Shown here: positions 6,682-15,342 of the stretch, piece by piece
Numbering within the stretch: the stretch's first letter is position 1
Layout: every line of letters begins with the position of its first letter
Origin: an uncultured Collinsella sp.
GTDB lineage: Bacteria; Actinomycetota; Coriobacteriia; Coriobacteriales; Coriobacteriaceae
Assembly (NCBI GenBank): GCA_905208975.1
Contig: CAJLRE010000009.1
Coordinates: 1 to 48,552, forward strand
Length of the DNA stretch: 48,552 bases
Direction of reading: 5' to 3'
Notes under the pieces: generated by a model
What the model was told of the DNA's origin: nothing
Seen by the model: the letters and a program-made list of their open reading frames with translations, nothing else
Database searches by the model: none
Made by a program: the position numbers and the translations under genes

Positions 6682-6806
6682 GGCCCCGAATCGGTGTTGC
6701 CTCCCGGCGCGTCCTCGGGCATGGGCGATATTTTGCTACGCACTTCGTGCTGCAAAATATCGCTCCCCCTGCGGAATGCGCCGGGAGGCAACACCGATTC
6801 GGGGCC
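6682..6806. repeat. 125-bp nested hairpin with 29-bp perfect arms
   Basis: The outer arms (6682-6710 and 6778-6806) are 29 bases of perfect inverted repeat. Inside, a second perfect 12-bp pair (GCGATATTTTGC 6725-6736 with 6752-6763) ends in a GCAC-TTC-GTGC tip. The two stems are joined by unpaired stretches of about 14 bases. The element lies in a gene-free region (6538-7130). Short open frames within are not convincing genes. It may be a MITE-like insertion, a structured RNA or a bidirectional transcription barrier. Confidence 0.75.
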
Positions 6807-6867
6807 TACGTCCACGTACTCCATGCGCCGTTCTCAAACATGTTCTGGGGGCTGATGCAAATTTGGT

Positions 6868-6922
6868 GGCTCGGCAAAGCCGAGCCCTTATATGGGGAGG
6901 CCGGAGCCAAAGCTCCGGCCTC
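6868..6922 (+). terminator. Two tandem GC-rich hairpins
   Basis: Hairpin one pairs GGCTCGGC with GCCGAGCC (6868-6886, loop AAA). Hairpin two pairs an 11-base arm (6897-6907) with 6912-6922 (loop CAAA), followed on the plus strand by GCTATCTTT. The second could end a small plus-strand transcript starting in 6660-6860, but no promoter was recognised. Confidence 0.4.
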
Positions 6923-6984
6923 GCTATCTTTCCCATTAGATTAAGTGAGCGATCAAGGAATCGCCCCCCTGCAGCGGTAACACA

Positions 6985-7116
6985 GGGCCCGTGCTGGACT
7001 TAGTTTTCAGAACATTCCGCAGACCAGGAAACCCCCTTATCCGCAGCTCCGAAGGAGCAGGATAAGAGGGCTTCCATGGTCGAGGACGTTCTGAAAGGCA
7101 ATTCCAGAGCGGGCCC
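6985..7116 (-). repeat. 132-bp imperfect long hairpin at the 3' end of the ABC operon
   Basis: The stretch is one long, imperfect inverted repeat with tip GCTCC-GAA-GGAGC near 7052. Paired blocks include GGGCCCG/CGGGCCC, TTTCAGAAC/GTTCTGAAA, GACCA/TGGTC and CTTATCC/GGATAAG, with interspersed mismatches. It begins 15 bases after the last gene of the oligopeptide transporter operon, so in the mRNA it would form a long 3' stem acting as terminator or stabiliser. Confidence 0.65.
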
Positions 7117-7130
7117 GGACGGTTCACCGA

Positions 7131-8159
7131 CTACAGGTCGATGTGCGATTCCTTAATCGGGAACGGCTCCGCGAAGTGGCAGGCGCAGCAGTGGCCCGGG
7201 GCAACTTCCTTAAACTCAGGAAGCTTCTCGGAGCAGATGCCCTGCGCGATCGGGCAGCGCGTGTGGAAACGGCAGCCGGTCGGCGGATCCAGCGGCGACG
7301 GCGGATCGCCGGCGAGGATGATGCGCTTGCGGGTCTTCTGAATATCCGGATCGGGAACCGGCACGGCAGATAGCAGCGACTGCGTGTACGGATGGTGAGG
7401 CTCGCTATAGAGCGTCTTCCAGTCCGAAACCTCGACCATCTTACCCAGATACATAACGGCAACGCGATCGGAGATGTGCTGCACGACGGACAGGTCGTGG
7501 GCAATGAAGAGATAGGCCGTACCGAACTTGTCCTGAAGTTCCTTGAGCAGGTTCAGAACCTGGGCCTGAATGGAAACATCCAGAGCGGAAACGGGCTCGT
7601 CGCAGATGATCAGCTTGGGCTTCAGAGCGAACGCACGGGCGATGCCGACACGCTGACGCTGACCGCCCGAGAACTCGTGCGGATAGCGGTTGATGTGCTC
7701 GGGGTTGAGGCCGACGACGTCCAGCAGCTCACGGACACGCTCAATGCGCTCCTCCTTGGTGCCCACGCCATGAATAGTCATGGGCTCGGAGACGATCTCG
7801 CCGATGGTCATACGAGGATTGAGCGAAGCATAGGGGTCCTGGAAGATGAACTGCATCTCACGACGCATGTCCTTGATCTCATGCTTGCTCATCTCGGCAA
7901 CGTCTTTGCCCTGGAAGAACACCTTACCTGCCGTCGGCTTGGTCAGGCGCATGATGGTGCGGCCCGTGGTGGACTTACCGCAACCAGACTCGCCGACCAG
8001 GCCAAAGGTCTCGCCCGGATAAATCTCGAACGAAATGTCATTCACAGCAGAGACGACGCGCTTGGAAAAACGCTTGGCGAACATGCCGGACTCTGCGGGG
8101 AACTCCTTAGAAAGATGCTCGACCTTCAGCAGCGGAGTGCGCTCGTTATTGTCTGTCAT
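7131..8159 (-). CDS. Oligopeptide/dipeptide ABC transporter ATP-binding protein (OppF/DppF type)
   Basis: A 342-residue ATPase that powers peptide import with the OppD-type partner encoded upstream. Visible motifs: Walker A GESGCGKST, Q-loop FQDPYASLNPR, ABC signature FSGGQRQRVGIARA, Walker B region IICDEPVSALDVS and H-loop IAHDLS. The C-terminal peptide-transporter extension with its cysteines (GCRFHTRCP...GHCCACHF) is complete. ATG 8159 follows the stop of the preceding gene without a gap (TAAATG), indicating translational coupling. It is the last gene of a five-gene operon and is followed by a long hairpin. Substrates (peptides versus other solutes) cannot be fixed from sequence. Confidence 0.9.
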   Translation of the reverse strand: MTDNNERTPLLKVEHLSKEFPAESGMFAKRFSKRVVSAVNDISFEIYPGETFGLVGESGCGKSTTGRTIMRLTKPTAGKVFFQGKDVAEMSKHEIKDMRREMQFIFQDPYASLNPRMTIGEIVSEPMTIHGVGTKEERIERVRELLDVVGLNPEHINRYPHEFSGGQRQRVGIARAFALKPKLIICDEPVSALDVSIQAQVLNLLKELQDKFGTAYLFIAHDLSVVQHISDRVAVMYLGKMVEVSDWKTLYSEPHHPYTQSLLSAVPVPDPDIQKTRKRIILAGDPPSPLDPPTGCRFHTRCPIAQGICSEKLPEFKEVAPGHCCACHFAEPFPIKESHIDL

Positions 8160-9251
8160 TTACGCCTCGCCTCCCTTCTTGGAATCCTTGCGCGTGCGGG
8201 ACGTCTCAGGGGCGTTCTTGAGGAACTCGGGGTCACCGGAATAATGGCACGCAGAATAGTGGCCGGACTCGGTGACAACGCGCTCGGGACGCTGCTTGCG
8301 GCACTTGTCCGTCGCATAGGGGCAGCGAGGAGAGAAGACGCAGCCCTCGGGCAGGTTCATGAGCGAAGGCGGGTTGCCGTGAATCGGCGTCAGCGGCTTC
8401 TTCTCATCGATGGCCTGCTCCGGGATGGAGCGAATAAGACCCCAGGTGTAGGGATGGCGGCTCTCGTAGAAGATTTCCTCAGCAGTACCGAACTCGACGG
8501 GACGGCCGGCGTACATAACCATAATCTTATCGGCCATATCGGCGACGACGCCCAGGTCATGGGTAATCATAATAATGGCGTTGCCGTTCTTCTCCTGCAT
8601 CTCCTGCATGAGCTCGATAATCTGAGCCTGAATGGTAACATCCAGAGCCGTCGTGGGCTCGTCGGCAATCAGGATATCGGGATCGCAGGCAAGAGCCATA
8701 GCGATCATGACGCGCTGACGCATACCGCCGGAGAACTGGTGCGGATACTCATTGACGCGCTTCTCGGGCTCGGGGATACCCACGAGGTCCAAAAGCTCGG
8801 TGGCGCGCTTGAGCGCCTCCTGCTTGGAGTAGCCACGGTGCAGACGAAGGCCCTCGCCCACCTGCTTGCCGATCTTATAGACCGGGTTCAAGGAGGTCAT
8901 AGGATCCTGGAAGATCATCGCGATATCGTTACCGCGAATGTGCTGCATCTCTTCCTCGGTCATCTCGAGGATAGAACGACCGCGATAGCGAACGTCGCCG
9001 CCCTCAATCTTTCCCGGAGGCATCGAGATAAGACCCATGATGGTCATGGCGGTCACGGACTTACCGGAGCCGGACTCACCGACGACACCGAGGGTCTCGC
9101 CACGATCGAGCGTGTAGGAGACACCGTCGACAGCGCGAACAACGCCATCTTCGGTGTGGAAATACATCTTAAGGTCATCGACCTCGAGCAGATGCTGGCC
9201 CTCGGGAACCGGCTGGTCCTTCAGGTCCACATAGTTCTTGTTCTTCTTCAT
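8160..9251 (-). CDS. Oligopeptide/dipeptide ABC transporter ATP-binding protein (OppD/DppD type)
   Basis: A 363-residue ATPase, partner of the OppF-type protein. Motifs: Walker A GESGSGKSV, Q-loop FQDPMTSLNPV, signature FSGGMRQRVMIAMA, Walker B LIADEPTTALDVT, H-loop ITHDLG. The C-terminal extension carries the family cysteines (GCVFSPRCPYATDKC...HYSACHY), then a lysine/arginine-rich tail. The stop of the permease gene upstream is two bases before this ATG, and AAGGA lies upstream, so the operon is tightly coupled. Confidence 0.9.
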   Translation of the reverse strand: MKKNKNYVDLKDQPVPEGQHLLEVDDLKMYFHTEDGVVRAVDGVSYTLDRGETLGVVGESGSGKSVTAMTIMGLISMPPGKIEGGDVRYRGRSILEMTEEEMQHIRGNDIAMIFQDPMTSLNPVYKIGKQVGEGLRLHRGYSKQEALKRATELLDLVGIPEPEKRVNEYPHQFSGGMRQRVMIAMALACDPDILIADEPTTALDVTIQAQIIELMQEMQEKNGNAIIMITHDLGVVADMADKIMVMYAGRPVEFGTAEEIFYESRHPYTWGLIRSIPEQAIDEKKPLTPIHGNPPSLMNLPEGCVFSPRCPYATDKCRKQRPERVVTESGHYSACHYSGDPEFLKNAPETSRTRKDSKKGGEA

Positions 9252-9253
9252 CC

Positions 9254-10189
9254 TTATGCGTCCTTCATCTTGACGTCGAGGGCGTCGCGCAAACCGTCAC
9301 CCAGCAGGGTGAAGGCGAGCACCGTCGAGAGAATTGCCAGACCGGGCATGATCATCATCCAGGGAGCAGTCAGAAGATACTGCTGACCGTCCTGAATCAT
9401 GGAGCCCCACGAAGGCGTAGGCGGAATAACGCCCATGCCAAGGAAGGACAGAGCGGACTCGGTCAGAATAGCGCCGCCGATGTTCATGGTCGCGTAGACC
9501 ACGATGGAAGCAACGGAGTTCGGGAAGATATGGCGCATAACGATACGGGCATCGGATGCACCCATGGCACGGGCGGCGTCAACATAGTCGTTCTCTTTGA
9601 CCGTGAGGATCGCGGATCTAAAGACGCGCGCAATCGAAGGCCAGCCGAGAATACCGATGGCGATAAAGACGTTCTGAAGGCCACGGCCGATAACGGCGAT
9701 CATGGCGACGACGAACAGCACGTACGGGAACGCCAGGAAGATGTCCGCGCAGCGCATGATAATCGTATCCCAGATGCCGCCATAGAAACCGGCAAGGGCG
9801 CCCATGACCAGACCGATCACCGTGGAGATGGCGGTGGCCATAATACCGACGGAAAGCGAAACACGTGCACCGTAGATAACACGAACGAGAATGTCGCGGC
9901 CAAGGGCGTCGGTGCCAAACGGGTGCTCGGCACACGGAGCCAGCAGCGACGTCTCGGCCATGGTGGTCGAGTCGGAAGCCGTCGGCGAACCGAGCCAGGG
10001 CTTAGCCCACAGATCTGCGGTCAGGGCAACCAAAACGACGACGATGATCCAGCAGACACCGATAACGGCGAGCTTGTTCTTGCGAAGACGCTTAAAAGCG
10101 TCGCCCCACAGCGTGCGGGACTTGGCGGGAGCAGATGCGGCCTTGGTGGCGGTAGCCTGCTCCTGAGACTGAGAATCAGTTTCCTGCAT
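9254..10189 (-). CDS. Oligopeptide ABC transporter permease (OppC/DppC type)
   Basis: A 311-residue inner-membrane permease. A polar N-terminus rich in Gln, Ala and Thr (about 25 residues) precedes the first membrane segment (NKLAVIGVCWIIVVVLVAL), then a short external loop and a BPD_transp_1 core of about five helices. The EAA loop reads YVDAARAMGASDARIVMRHIFPN, the contact site for the ATPase. GGAGG eight bases upstream of ATG 10189 supports the start. It forms the channel with the OppB-type permease encoded just upstream. Confidence 0.9.
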   Translation of the reverse strand: MQETDSQSQEQATATKAASAPAKSRTLWGDAFKRLRKNKLAVIGVCWIIVVVLVALTADLWAKPWLGSPTASDSTTMAETSLLAPCAEHPFGTDALGRDILVRVIYGARVSLSVGIMATAISTVIGLVMGALAGFYGGIWDTIIMRCADIFLAFPYVLFVVAMIAVIGRGLQNVFIAIGILGWPSIARVFRSAILTVKENDYVDAARAMGASDARIVMRHIFPNSVASIVVYATMNIGGAILTESALSFLGMGVIPPTPSWGSMIQDGQQYLLTAPWMMIMPGLAILSTVLAFTLLGDGLRDALDVKMKDA

Positions 10190-10203
10190 GAGACGTACCT
10201 CCC

Positions 10204-11241
10204 TTAGGCCTTATCCGACGGACCGCCAAGGCGGATGCGCGGGTCGAGGAATGCATAGCTAATGTCGACGAGCAGGTTGATCACCATGACGACGACGACG
10301 ATGAGCGTAACGCCGCCCATAACGATGGGCCAGTCACGCATGCTAATGGCGCGATAGACCTCATAGCCGATACCGGGCCAGTTAAAGACCGTTTCGGTCA
10401 GGATGGCACCCGAAAGCATGCCGCCAAAGTCGACACCAATATAGGTAACGACGGGGATGAGTGCATTCTTAAGCGCATGCTTGATGATGATCGCGCGATT
10501 GGAGAGACCCTTGGCCTTTGCCGTACGGATGTAATCTTGGTTCATGACGTCAAGCAGCTGCGAACGCATAATGCGGGCAGCATAAGCGGTCGAAACCGAA
10601 GCCAGCGTAATGGTCGGAAGCACATAGTGCATCCAATCCTGATACTGAGAGCTGGAACCGCCGGCACCCGAAATCGGCATGGAGAATGCGCCGCCGGTGA
10701 GGTCCTTAAGGATGACGCCGAAGAACAGCTGCAGCAGCATGCCGAGCCAGAAGGCGGGAACGGCAACGAGGATCGACGTGGTCAGCGTTACCAAAATATC
10801 CCAGAAGGAATAACGCTTTACCGCCGAAATGATACCCGCACCGATACCCATGATCGCCTCGAGCACGATGGCGCACGCGGCGAGTTTGACCGTATACGGA
10901 TACTTCTGGGCAAAGATTTCCGTAACCGGCAGCTTGCGCTGGTACGAATTACCCAGATCGCCATGAAGCAGACCGTTCATGTAATACAGATAACGGTCTA
11001 CAAGCGACGTCTGAACGGGATCGCCGTTCTCGTCAAGGATCGCGTTACCGTCCTCGTCCGTCTGGACCAGGTGATAGCGTACGCGAAGCTGAAGCTCTAC
11101 CTCGGGGGACAGAGCCTTGTCTCCACCGATCAGCTTGATCGGATCTCCCGGCACGATATTCTGGAGGGCGAACAGAATCAGCGTGACGCCCAAAAACACC
11201 GGGATGAACTGAAGCACACGTTTAACGATGTACTTACCCAT
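10204..11241 (-). CDS. Oligopeptide ABC transporter permease (OppB/DppB type)
   Basis: A 345-residue membrane permease with the classic N-terminus YIVKRVLQFIPVFLGVTLILF and a large external loop after the first helix. That loop is longer than usual, with an acidic insertion around TDEDGNAILDENGDP. The C-terminal part has the EAA-type loop YIRTAKAKGLSNRAIIIKHA. The start ATG 11241 has GGGGAG four bases upstream. It is separated from the binding-protein gene by 156 bases containing a hairpin. Confidence 0.9.
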   Translation of the reverse strand: MGKYIVKRVLQFIPVFLGVTLILFALQNIVPGDPIKLIGGDKALSPEVELQLRVRYHLVQTDEDGNAILDENGDPVQTSLVDRYLYYMNGLLHGDLGNSYQRKLPVTEIFAQKYPYTVKLAACAIVLEAIMGIGAGIISAVKRYSFWDILVTLTTSILVAVPAFWLGMLLQLFFGVILKDLTGGAFSMPISGAGGSSSQYQDWMHYVLPTITLASVSTAYAARIMRSQLLDVMNQDYIRTAKAKGLSNRAIIIKHALKNALIPVVTYIGVDFGGMLSGAILTETVFNWPGIGYEVYRAISMRDWPIVMGGVTLIVVVVMVINLLVDISYAFLDPRIRLGGPSDKA

Positions 11242-11272
11242 ACCACTCCCCTATCTAGGGATTAACCTAAAT

Positions 11273-11300
11273 GGGATGCCGATCGCCAGACCGGCATCCC
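11273..11300 (-). terminator. Intercistronic hairpin between binding-protein and permease genes
   Basis: A 9-bp perfect stem GGGATGCCG/CGGCATCCC (11273-11281 with 11292-11300) lies between the substrate-binding gene and the permease genes. There is no strong T-run after it on the minus strand, so it is more likely a 3' mRNA stabiliser or partial attenuator than a full terminator. Such hairpins let the binding protein be made in excess. Confidence 0.6.
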
Positions 11301-11397
11301 AAAATTACCATCAGCCAGTTTACCCCAGGTTAGGGGGAACTGTATGTTTCCCATGAGGTCTACGTAAATACTTGACCCTCACGGAAGCTGCAAACTC

Positions 11398-13074
11398 TTA
11401 GGCGAGCTCAGCGGTACCCAGATCGGCGTGCTTCTGCGGATCAACGTAGAGGTACTTGACGCGATCGGAGCCAGCGATGGTGTGCGTGTAGAACATCACC
11501 GGGATGACCGGGCAGTCGGCGGCGACCATGGCGTCGGCCTCCTGCATCTTGGCGATACGCTCGTCGTCGTCAACCGTGGCACGGGCCTCGTCAACCTTGG
11601 CGTCAAAGTCGGGGTTGCTGTAACCGGAGCGGTTGTCGCCACCCAGGGAGTCGGAGTGGAACAGCGGATACAGGAAGTTGTCCATGATCGGGTAATCGGC
11701 GATCCAGCCCAGACGGCCGAACTGATAGTTGAAGTTCTGATACTGCTCGAGCAGGGCAGACCACTCGGGAGTATCGGAGACGGCGGTGACGCCCACCTTG
11801 GCGAGGTCGCCGATGATGGACTCCATGATCTCCTTGTGGCCGCCGTCCTGGTTGTAGGACAGGGTCACATTGATGCCACGATCGCCGTTAGCGCCAGCGG
11901 GAGCGACCTTGTCGAGGTACTCGTTAGCCTTGTCGACGTCGTAGGCGCAGAACTCCCATGCGCCCTCCTTGTAGCCGGCGATTCCCGGAGGAACGATGCC
12001 GTCAGCGGGGGTACGGGTGCCCTTGAAGATGGTCTTGCAGATGGCCTCACGGTTGATAGCCAGGGAGATGCCCCTACGCAGGTCAGCGTTGTTGAACGGC
12101 TCGGCCGTGGTGTTGCACGTCAGATAGTACGTGGAAGGCTCGGAACCGAGCAGCATGCGCGCACCATCACTCATGGTGTAGCCATCCTTGGACTCGCCGC
12201 GGTCCTTCTTGGCGGCGTCGATCTGAGCAACGGGAACGTCGCAGACATCAAGGTTACCGGCCTGGAACTCCTTGTAAGCGGTCTCCACGTCCTTGATGAC
12301 CTGGAAGTGGATGACGTCGATCTTGGCCTTGTCGCCATAATAATCGTCGAACTTCTTGAGGTTGATCTCCTGACCATCCTCCCACTTACCGTCCATCATG
12401 AACGGGCCGTTGCCGACCGGGGCAAGATAGAAGCTCTTGACATCGGTCTCGGCGCACTCGGGAACCGGGGACAGAGCCGGGTGAGAGGCGACGAAGGGGA
12501 AGTCGGCGTAGGCAGAAGTCAGCTTGACGACGAGGGTCTCGTCATCCGGGCAGGTGACACCGGTCAGCTCGGTAGCCTTACCGGCAACCAGATCGTCATA
12601 GCCCTCGACCATGGAAAGGTGATAGGAGACCTCGGAAGGACCATACTCGGTAGCGATGGCCGACTTGGTGTTGACCAGGCGCTCCCAACCGAGCTTGAAG
12701 GACTTGGAGGTAACGTCGTCACCGTTATGGAACTTGGCCTTCTTGATCTTGAAGGTGAACTCGGTGGCGTCGTCGTTAGCCTCAAAGGACTCGCAAGCCA
12801 GCGGAACGATCTCGCCCTTCTCGTTATCGTACTCCGTCAGAGCGTCGAAGAGCTGGTACTCGACCTGAGTGCCCTGATCCTCCTGGACGTTGTAGGGGTC
12901 GATGCAGACCGGGTTGTTGATGTAGAAGTTCAGCGTCGAACCGGACTCAGAACCGGAAGCGTCGCCGCCCTTCTTGCCGCATGCGGCAAGAAAAGCCATG
13001 GAGCTCGCAGCGAGGGTGCCGCCAACAAAGGCGCGACGACCCATAACGGGCTGGTGGAACATAGAATCAGCCAT
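11398..13074 (-). CDS. Peptide ABC transporter substrate-binding lipoprotein (OppA/DppA, SBP_bac_5)
   Basis: A 558-residue extracytoplasmic binding protein anchored as a lipoprotein. The signal region has a twin-arginine pair (MGRRAFVGG), a hydrophobic stretch and a lipobox LAAC with Cys32 as the predicted lipidated residue, then a Gly/Ser-rich linker. The rest is SBP_bac_5 family, with the typical segments GWERLVNTK and LRRGISLAINREAICKTIF. The start ATG 13074 is chosen because AGGAGG lies five bases upstream; the frame is open 15 codons further upstream but without an RBS. It heads the operon with two permease and two ATPase genes, so it supplies ligand, probably peptides, to them. Confidence 0.9.
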   Translation of the reverse strand: MADSMFHQPVMGRRAFVGGTLAASSMAFLAACGKKGGDASGSESGSTLNFYINNPVCIDPYNVQEDQGTQVEYQLFDALTEYDNEKGEIVPLACESFEANDDATEFTFKIKKAKFHNGDDVTSKSFKLGWERLVNTKSAIATEYGPSEVSYHLSMVEGYDDLVAGKATELTGVTCPDDETLVVKLTSAYADFPFVASHPALSPVPECAETDVKSFYLAPVGNGPFMMDGKWEDGQEINLKKFDDYYGDKAKIDVIHFQVIKDVETAYKEFQAGNLDVCDVPVAQIDAAKKDRGESKDGYTMSDGARMLLGSEPSTYYLTCNTTAEPFNNADLRRGISLAINREAICKTIFKGTRTPADGIVPPGIAGYKEGAWEFCAYDVDKANEYLDKVAPAGANGDRGINVTLSYNQDGGHKEIMESIIGDLAKVGVTAVSDTPEWSALLEQYQNFNYQFGRLGWIADYPIMDNFLYPLFHSDSLGGDNRSGYSNPDFDAKVDEARATVDDDERIAKMQEADAMVAADCPVIPVMFYTHTIAGSDRVKYLYVDPQKHADLGTAELA

Positions 13075-13170
13075 GCCATCCTCCTTATGAGATAGGACAA
13101 AGTGAATTCGGCCGGGCAACGTCGAGACAGCCCAATCGAACCATTCAAACGCGGTCCGCTGTTATGGCTG

Positions 13171-13199
13171 GTTATGCAATGCGGGCCAACGTTTTGCAA
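13171..13199 (-). promoter_or_regulatory. Candidate promoter of the oligopeptide transporter operon
   Basis: On the minus strand TTGCAA (13194-13199) and CATAAC (13171-13176) are spaced by 17 bases, about 100 bases before the binding-protein start. An AACGTT core (13189-13194) overlaps the -35 region. It is one of several weak candidates in 13075-13364. Confidence 0.35.
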
Positions 13200-13312
13200 T
13201 ACAGTAGCGCATTTTATGCACAATTTGGCGCTGATTCCGGTTAACGGTCGAGAATTTCTTTAGTTGGGCGAAGTATGTGGGGATATTTTGGCTCTGTTAC
13301 AAGTCTGTAAAC

Positions 13313-13340
13313 AAAAAGGGCCCCGCACATGCGGGACCCC
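13313..13340 (-). terminator. Terminator of the secG operon
   Basis: A GC-rich stem (GGGCCCCGC 13318-13326 with GCGGGACCCC 13331-13340, minor mismatch) is followed on the minus strand by TTTTTGTTT. It ends the glycolysis-secG run 25 bases after secG. Confidence 0.85.
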
Positions 13341-13364
13341 TTACAAACGTATATACGCCGATGC

Positions 13365-13619
13365 TTAGTAGCCGACGATGCCCTGCGGGAAGAAAAACAT
13401 GCACAGAACGACACACACGGCAAAAACGACGGCCATAATTACCGTCAGGCGATCGAGGTTCTGCTCCATGACGCCCGTGGCAGAGCTGGAGTTATACAGC
13501 GAGCTAGCGATCATATCCGAAACGCCGGTGCCCTTACCGGAATGCATCAGAACGAGAATCGTCAGCGCCACGGCAGAAACAGCCCAAACGACAAACAGAA
13601 GAATCTGAAACGGACCCAT
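13365..13619 (-). CDS. secG: SecG, preprotein translocase subunit
   Basis: An 84-residue membrane protein with two hydrophobic segments (about 3-23 and 57-78) joined by a Gly/Ser loop (HSGKGTGVSDMIASS), the standard SecG plan. It supports SecYE-mediated protein export at the cytoplasmic membrane. AAGGAG lies eight bases upstream of ATG 13619. The location after the gap-pgk-tpiA genes is the usual one in Actinobacteria, though here gpmI intervenes and a terminator stands between gpmI and secG. Confidence 0.9.
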   Translation of the reverse strand: MGPFQILLFVVWAVSAVALTILVLMHSGKGTGVSDMIASSLYNSSSATGVMEQNLDRLTVIMAVVFAVCVVLCMFFFPQGIVGY

Positions 13620-13685
13620 AGATAAGCTCCTTAATAGAACAATTCAAACTCCAGTACTGTACCACAACCTCCAACACTCCCCCAC

Positions 13686-13716
13686 CTGCCATTTAGGGAC
13701 GGGGTAGAAATGGCAG
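13686..13716. repeat. Inverted repeat CTGCCATTT...AAATGGCAG
   Basis: Nine-base perfect arms (13686-13694 and 13708-13716) flank a G-rich 13-base centre, between the gpmI terminator and secG. It could be an operator, a REP-like element or part of the secG leader. Confidence 0.5.
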
Positions 13717-13723
13717 AAATACC

Positions 13724-13756
13724 AAAAAGGGGGTCGTCCGGTTGTGGACAACCCCC
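13724..13756 (-). terminator. Terminator of the pgk-tpiA-gpmI unit
   Basis: A stem GGGGGT-x-GTCC paired with GGAC-x-ACCCCC (13729-13739 with 13746-13756) is followed on the minus strand by TTTTTGG. It begins 27 bases after the gpmI stop. Confidence 0.85.
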
Positions 13757-13783
13757 TTACTAGAAAACGGTATTTGTTTTCTA

Positions 13784-15337
13784 TTAGGCCTCGGTGGCGA
13801 GCGCGCGACCCGTCATCTCGGCGGAAGGCTCAATACCAGCCATGGTGAGCATGGTCGGAGCGATATCGGAAAGACGGCCGTCCTCGATACCGGTGAGCTT
13901 GGCCTTATCATCAACGATGATGAACGGCACGCGGTTGGTGGTGTGAGCCGTAAACGGATGCTTGGAACCGTCGGAAGCAACGTCAAACATGTGATCGGCG
14001 TTGCCATGGTCGGCGGTAATCAGCGCAAAGCCGCCCTTGGCGAGAATCGCCGGGACAACCTTGGACAGAGCATCGTCAACAGCCTCGACGGCCTTAACGG
14101 CGGCGTCGAACACGCCGGTGTGACCAACCATGTCGCAGTTCGCGAAGTTCACGATGTAGAAATCAGCGCGATCCTCGTTAATAGCGGCGACGAGCTTCTC
14201 GGTAACCTCGGGAGCGCTCATCTCGGGCTGCAGATCGTAGGTAGCAACCTTGGGGGAAGCGACGAGCACGCGCTCCTCGCCCTCCTTGGGCTCCTCGATG
14301 CCGCCGTTGAGGAAGAACGTCACATGGGCGTACTTCTCGGTCTCGGCGGTGTGCAGCTGCTTCAGGCCATTGGCGGCGATAACGTCGGCCAGAACGTTCT
14401 CGGGGAATGTCTTGGGGAAGGCGACCTCGACGTCAAACGTCGGATCGTACTCGGTCATCGTCACAAAGTGCGAAAGCTTAATCTGCTCGCGCTCAAAGCC
14501 GTCGAACTCCTTGTCCGTGAACACGCGAGTCATCTGACGAGCGCGGTCGGGACGGAAGTTGAAGAAGATGGCCGCGTCGCCCTCGTGAATGCCCTCGTTG
14601 TGGGCAGCGAAGGGCTCGACGAACTCGTCGCCGCGCGGATCCTTCTCGTAGTAGGCCTTGATACCGGCAACGGGGTCGGTATCGGCATCGGACGCGTTGA
14701 CCATGACGTCGTAGGCACGCTGGATGCGCTCCCAGCGGTTGTCGCGGTCCATGGCCCAATAGCGGCCCGAAACGGTGGCAACGCGAGCGTCGCAACCGGT
14801 CTCCTCGGAGATCTTAGCCAGGAAAGCGCAGAACTCGCTCATGTAGCCGGCACCGGACTGCGGGTCGACGTCGCGGCCATCCATGAAGGCGTGGACGCGA
14901 ACGGTCTTGACGCCATGCTGGGCAGCCATCTTGACCAGAGCCTCGACGTGGTTCATGTGAGAATGAACACCGCCAGGGCTCATAAGGCCCATGAGGTGCA
15001 GGGTCTTGCCTTCGGCCTTGACGTCGTCCATAGCCTTGACGAAGACCTCGTTCTTGGCGATGGAGCCGTCCTTGATGGCGTTGTTGATGCGCGAAAGCTC
15101 CTGGAACACGATGCGGCCGGCACCGATGTTGAGGTGACCCACCTCGGAGTTGCCCATCTGGCCGTCGGGAAGGCCCACGTCCTCGCCCGAAGCACCGAGC
15201 GTGGTGTGAGGATACTTCTCGTACAGGCTATCAAGGAAGGGCGTCTTGGCAGCGGCGACGGCGTTCTCGCCATCAGCCGGAGCAAGGCCGCAGCCATCCA
15301 TGATGATCAGGAGTGCAGGAAGATGACGCTGTGCCAT
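13784..15337 (-). CDS. gpmI: 2,3-bisphosphoglycerate-independent phosphoglycerate mutase
   Basis: A 517-residue cytoplasmic enzyme interconverting 3- and 2-phosphoglycerate in glycolysis through a phosphoserine intermediate. The alkaline-phosphatase-fold metal site starts at IIMDGCG (usual form DGWG, here with Cys), the catalytic serine is Ser64 in GQMGNSEVGH, and the late metal ligands appear in ALITADHGNADHM and PFTAHTTNRVPF. The length matches the family. The start ATG 15337 lies five bases after the tpiA stop, with AGGA just upstream. It is the last gene of the pgk-tpiA-gpmI unit. Confidence 0.96.
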   Translation of the reverse strand: MAQRHLPALLIIMDGCGLAPADGENAVAAAKTPFLDSLYEKYPHTTLGASGEDVGLPDGQMGNSEVGHLNIGAGRIVFQELSRINNAIKDGSIAKNEVFVKAMDDVKAEGKTLHLMGLMSPGGVHSHMNHVEALVKMAAQHGVKTVRVHAFMDGRDVDPQSGAGYMSEFCAFLAKISEETGCDARVATVSGRYWAMDRDNRWERIQRAYDVMVNASDADTDPVAGIKAYYEKDPRGDEFVEPFAAHNEGIHEGDAAIFFNFRPDRARQMTRVFTDKEFDGFEREQIKLSHFVTMTEYDPTFDVEVAFPKTFPENVLADVIAANGLKQLHTAETEKYAHVTFFLNGGIEEPKEGEERVLVASPKVATYDLQPEMSAPEVTEKLVAAINEDRADFYIVNFANCDMVGHTGVFDAAVKAVEAVDDALSKVVPAILAKGGFALITADHGNADHMFDVASDGSKHPFTAHTTNRVPFIIVDDKAKLTGIEDGRLSDIAPTMLTMAGIEPSAEMTGRALATEA

Positions 15338-15342
15338 ATGTC

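Noticed and set aside
7392..13095. Long plus-strand open frames of 664 and 555 codons opposite the peptide transporter genes
   Set aside because: They mirror the conserved ABC genes in antisense, with repetitive Leu/Val/Asp/Gly composition and no family motif.
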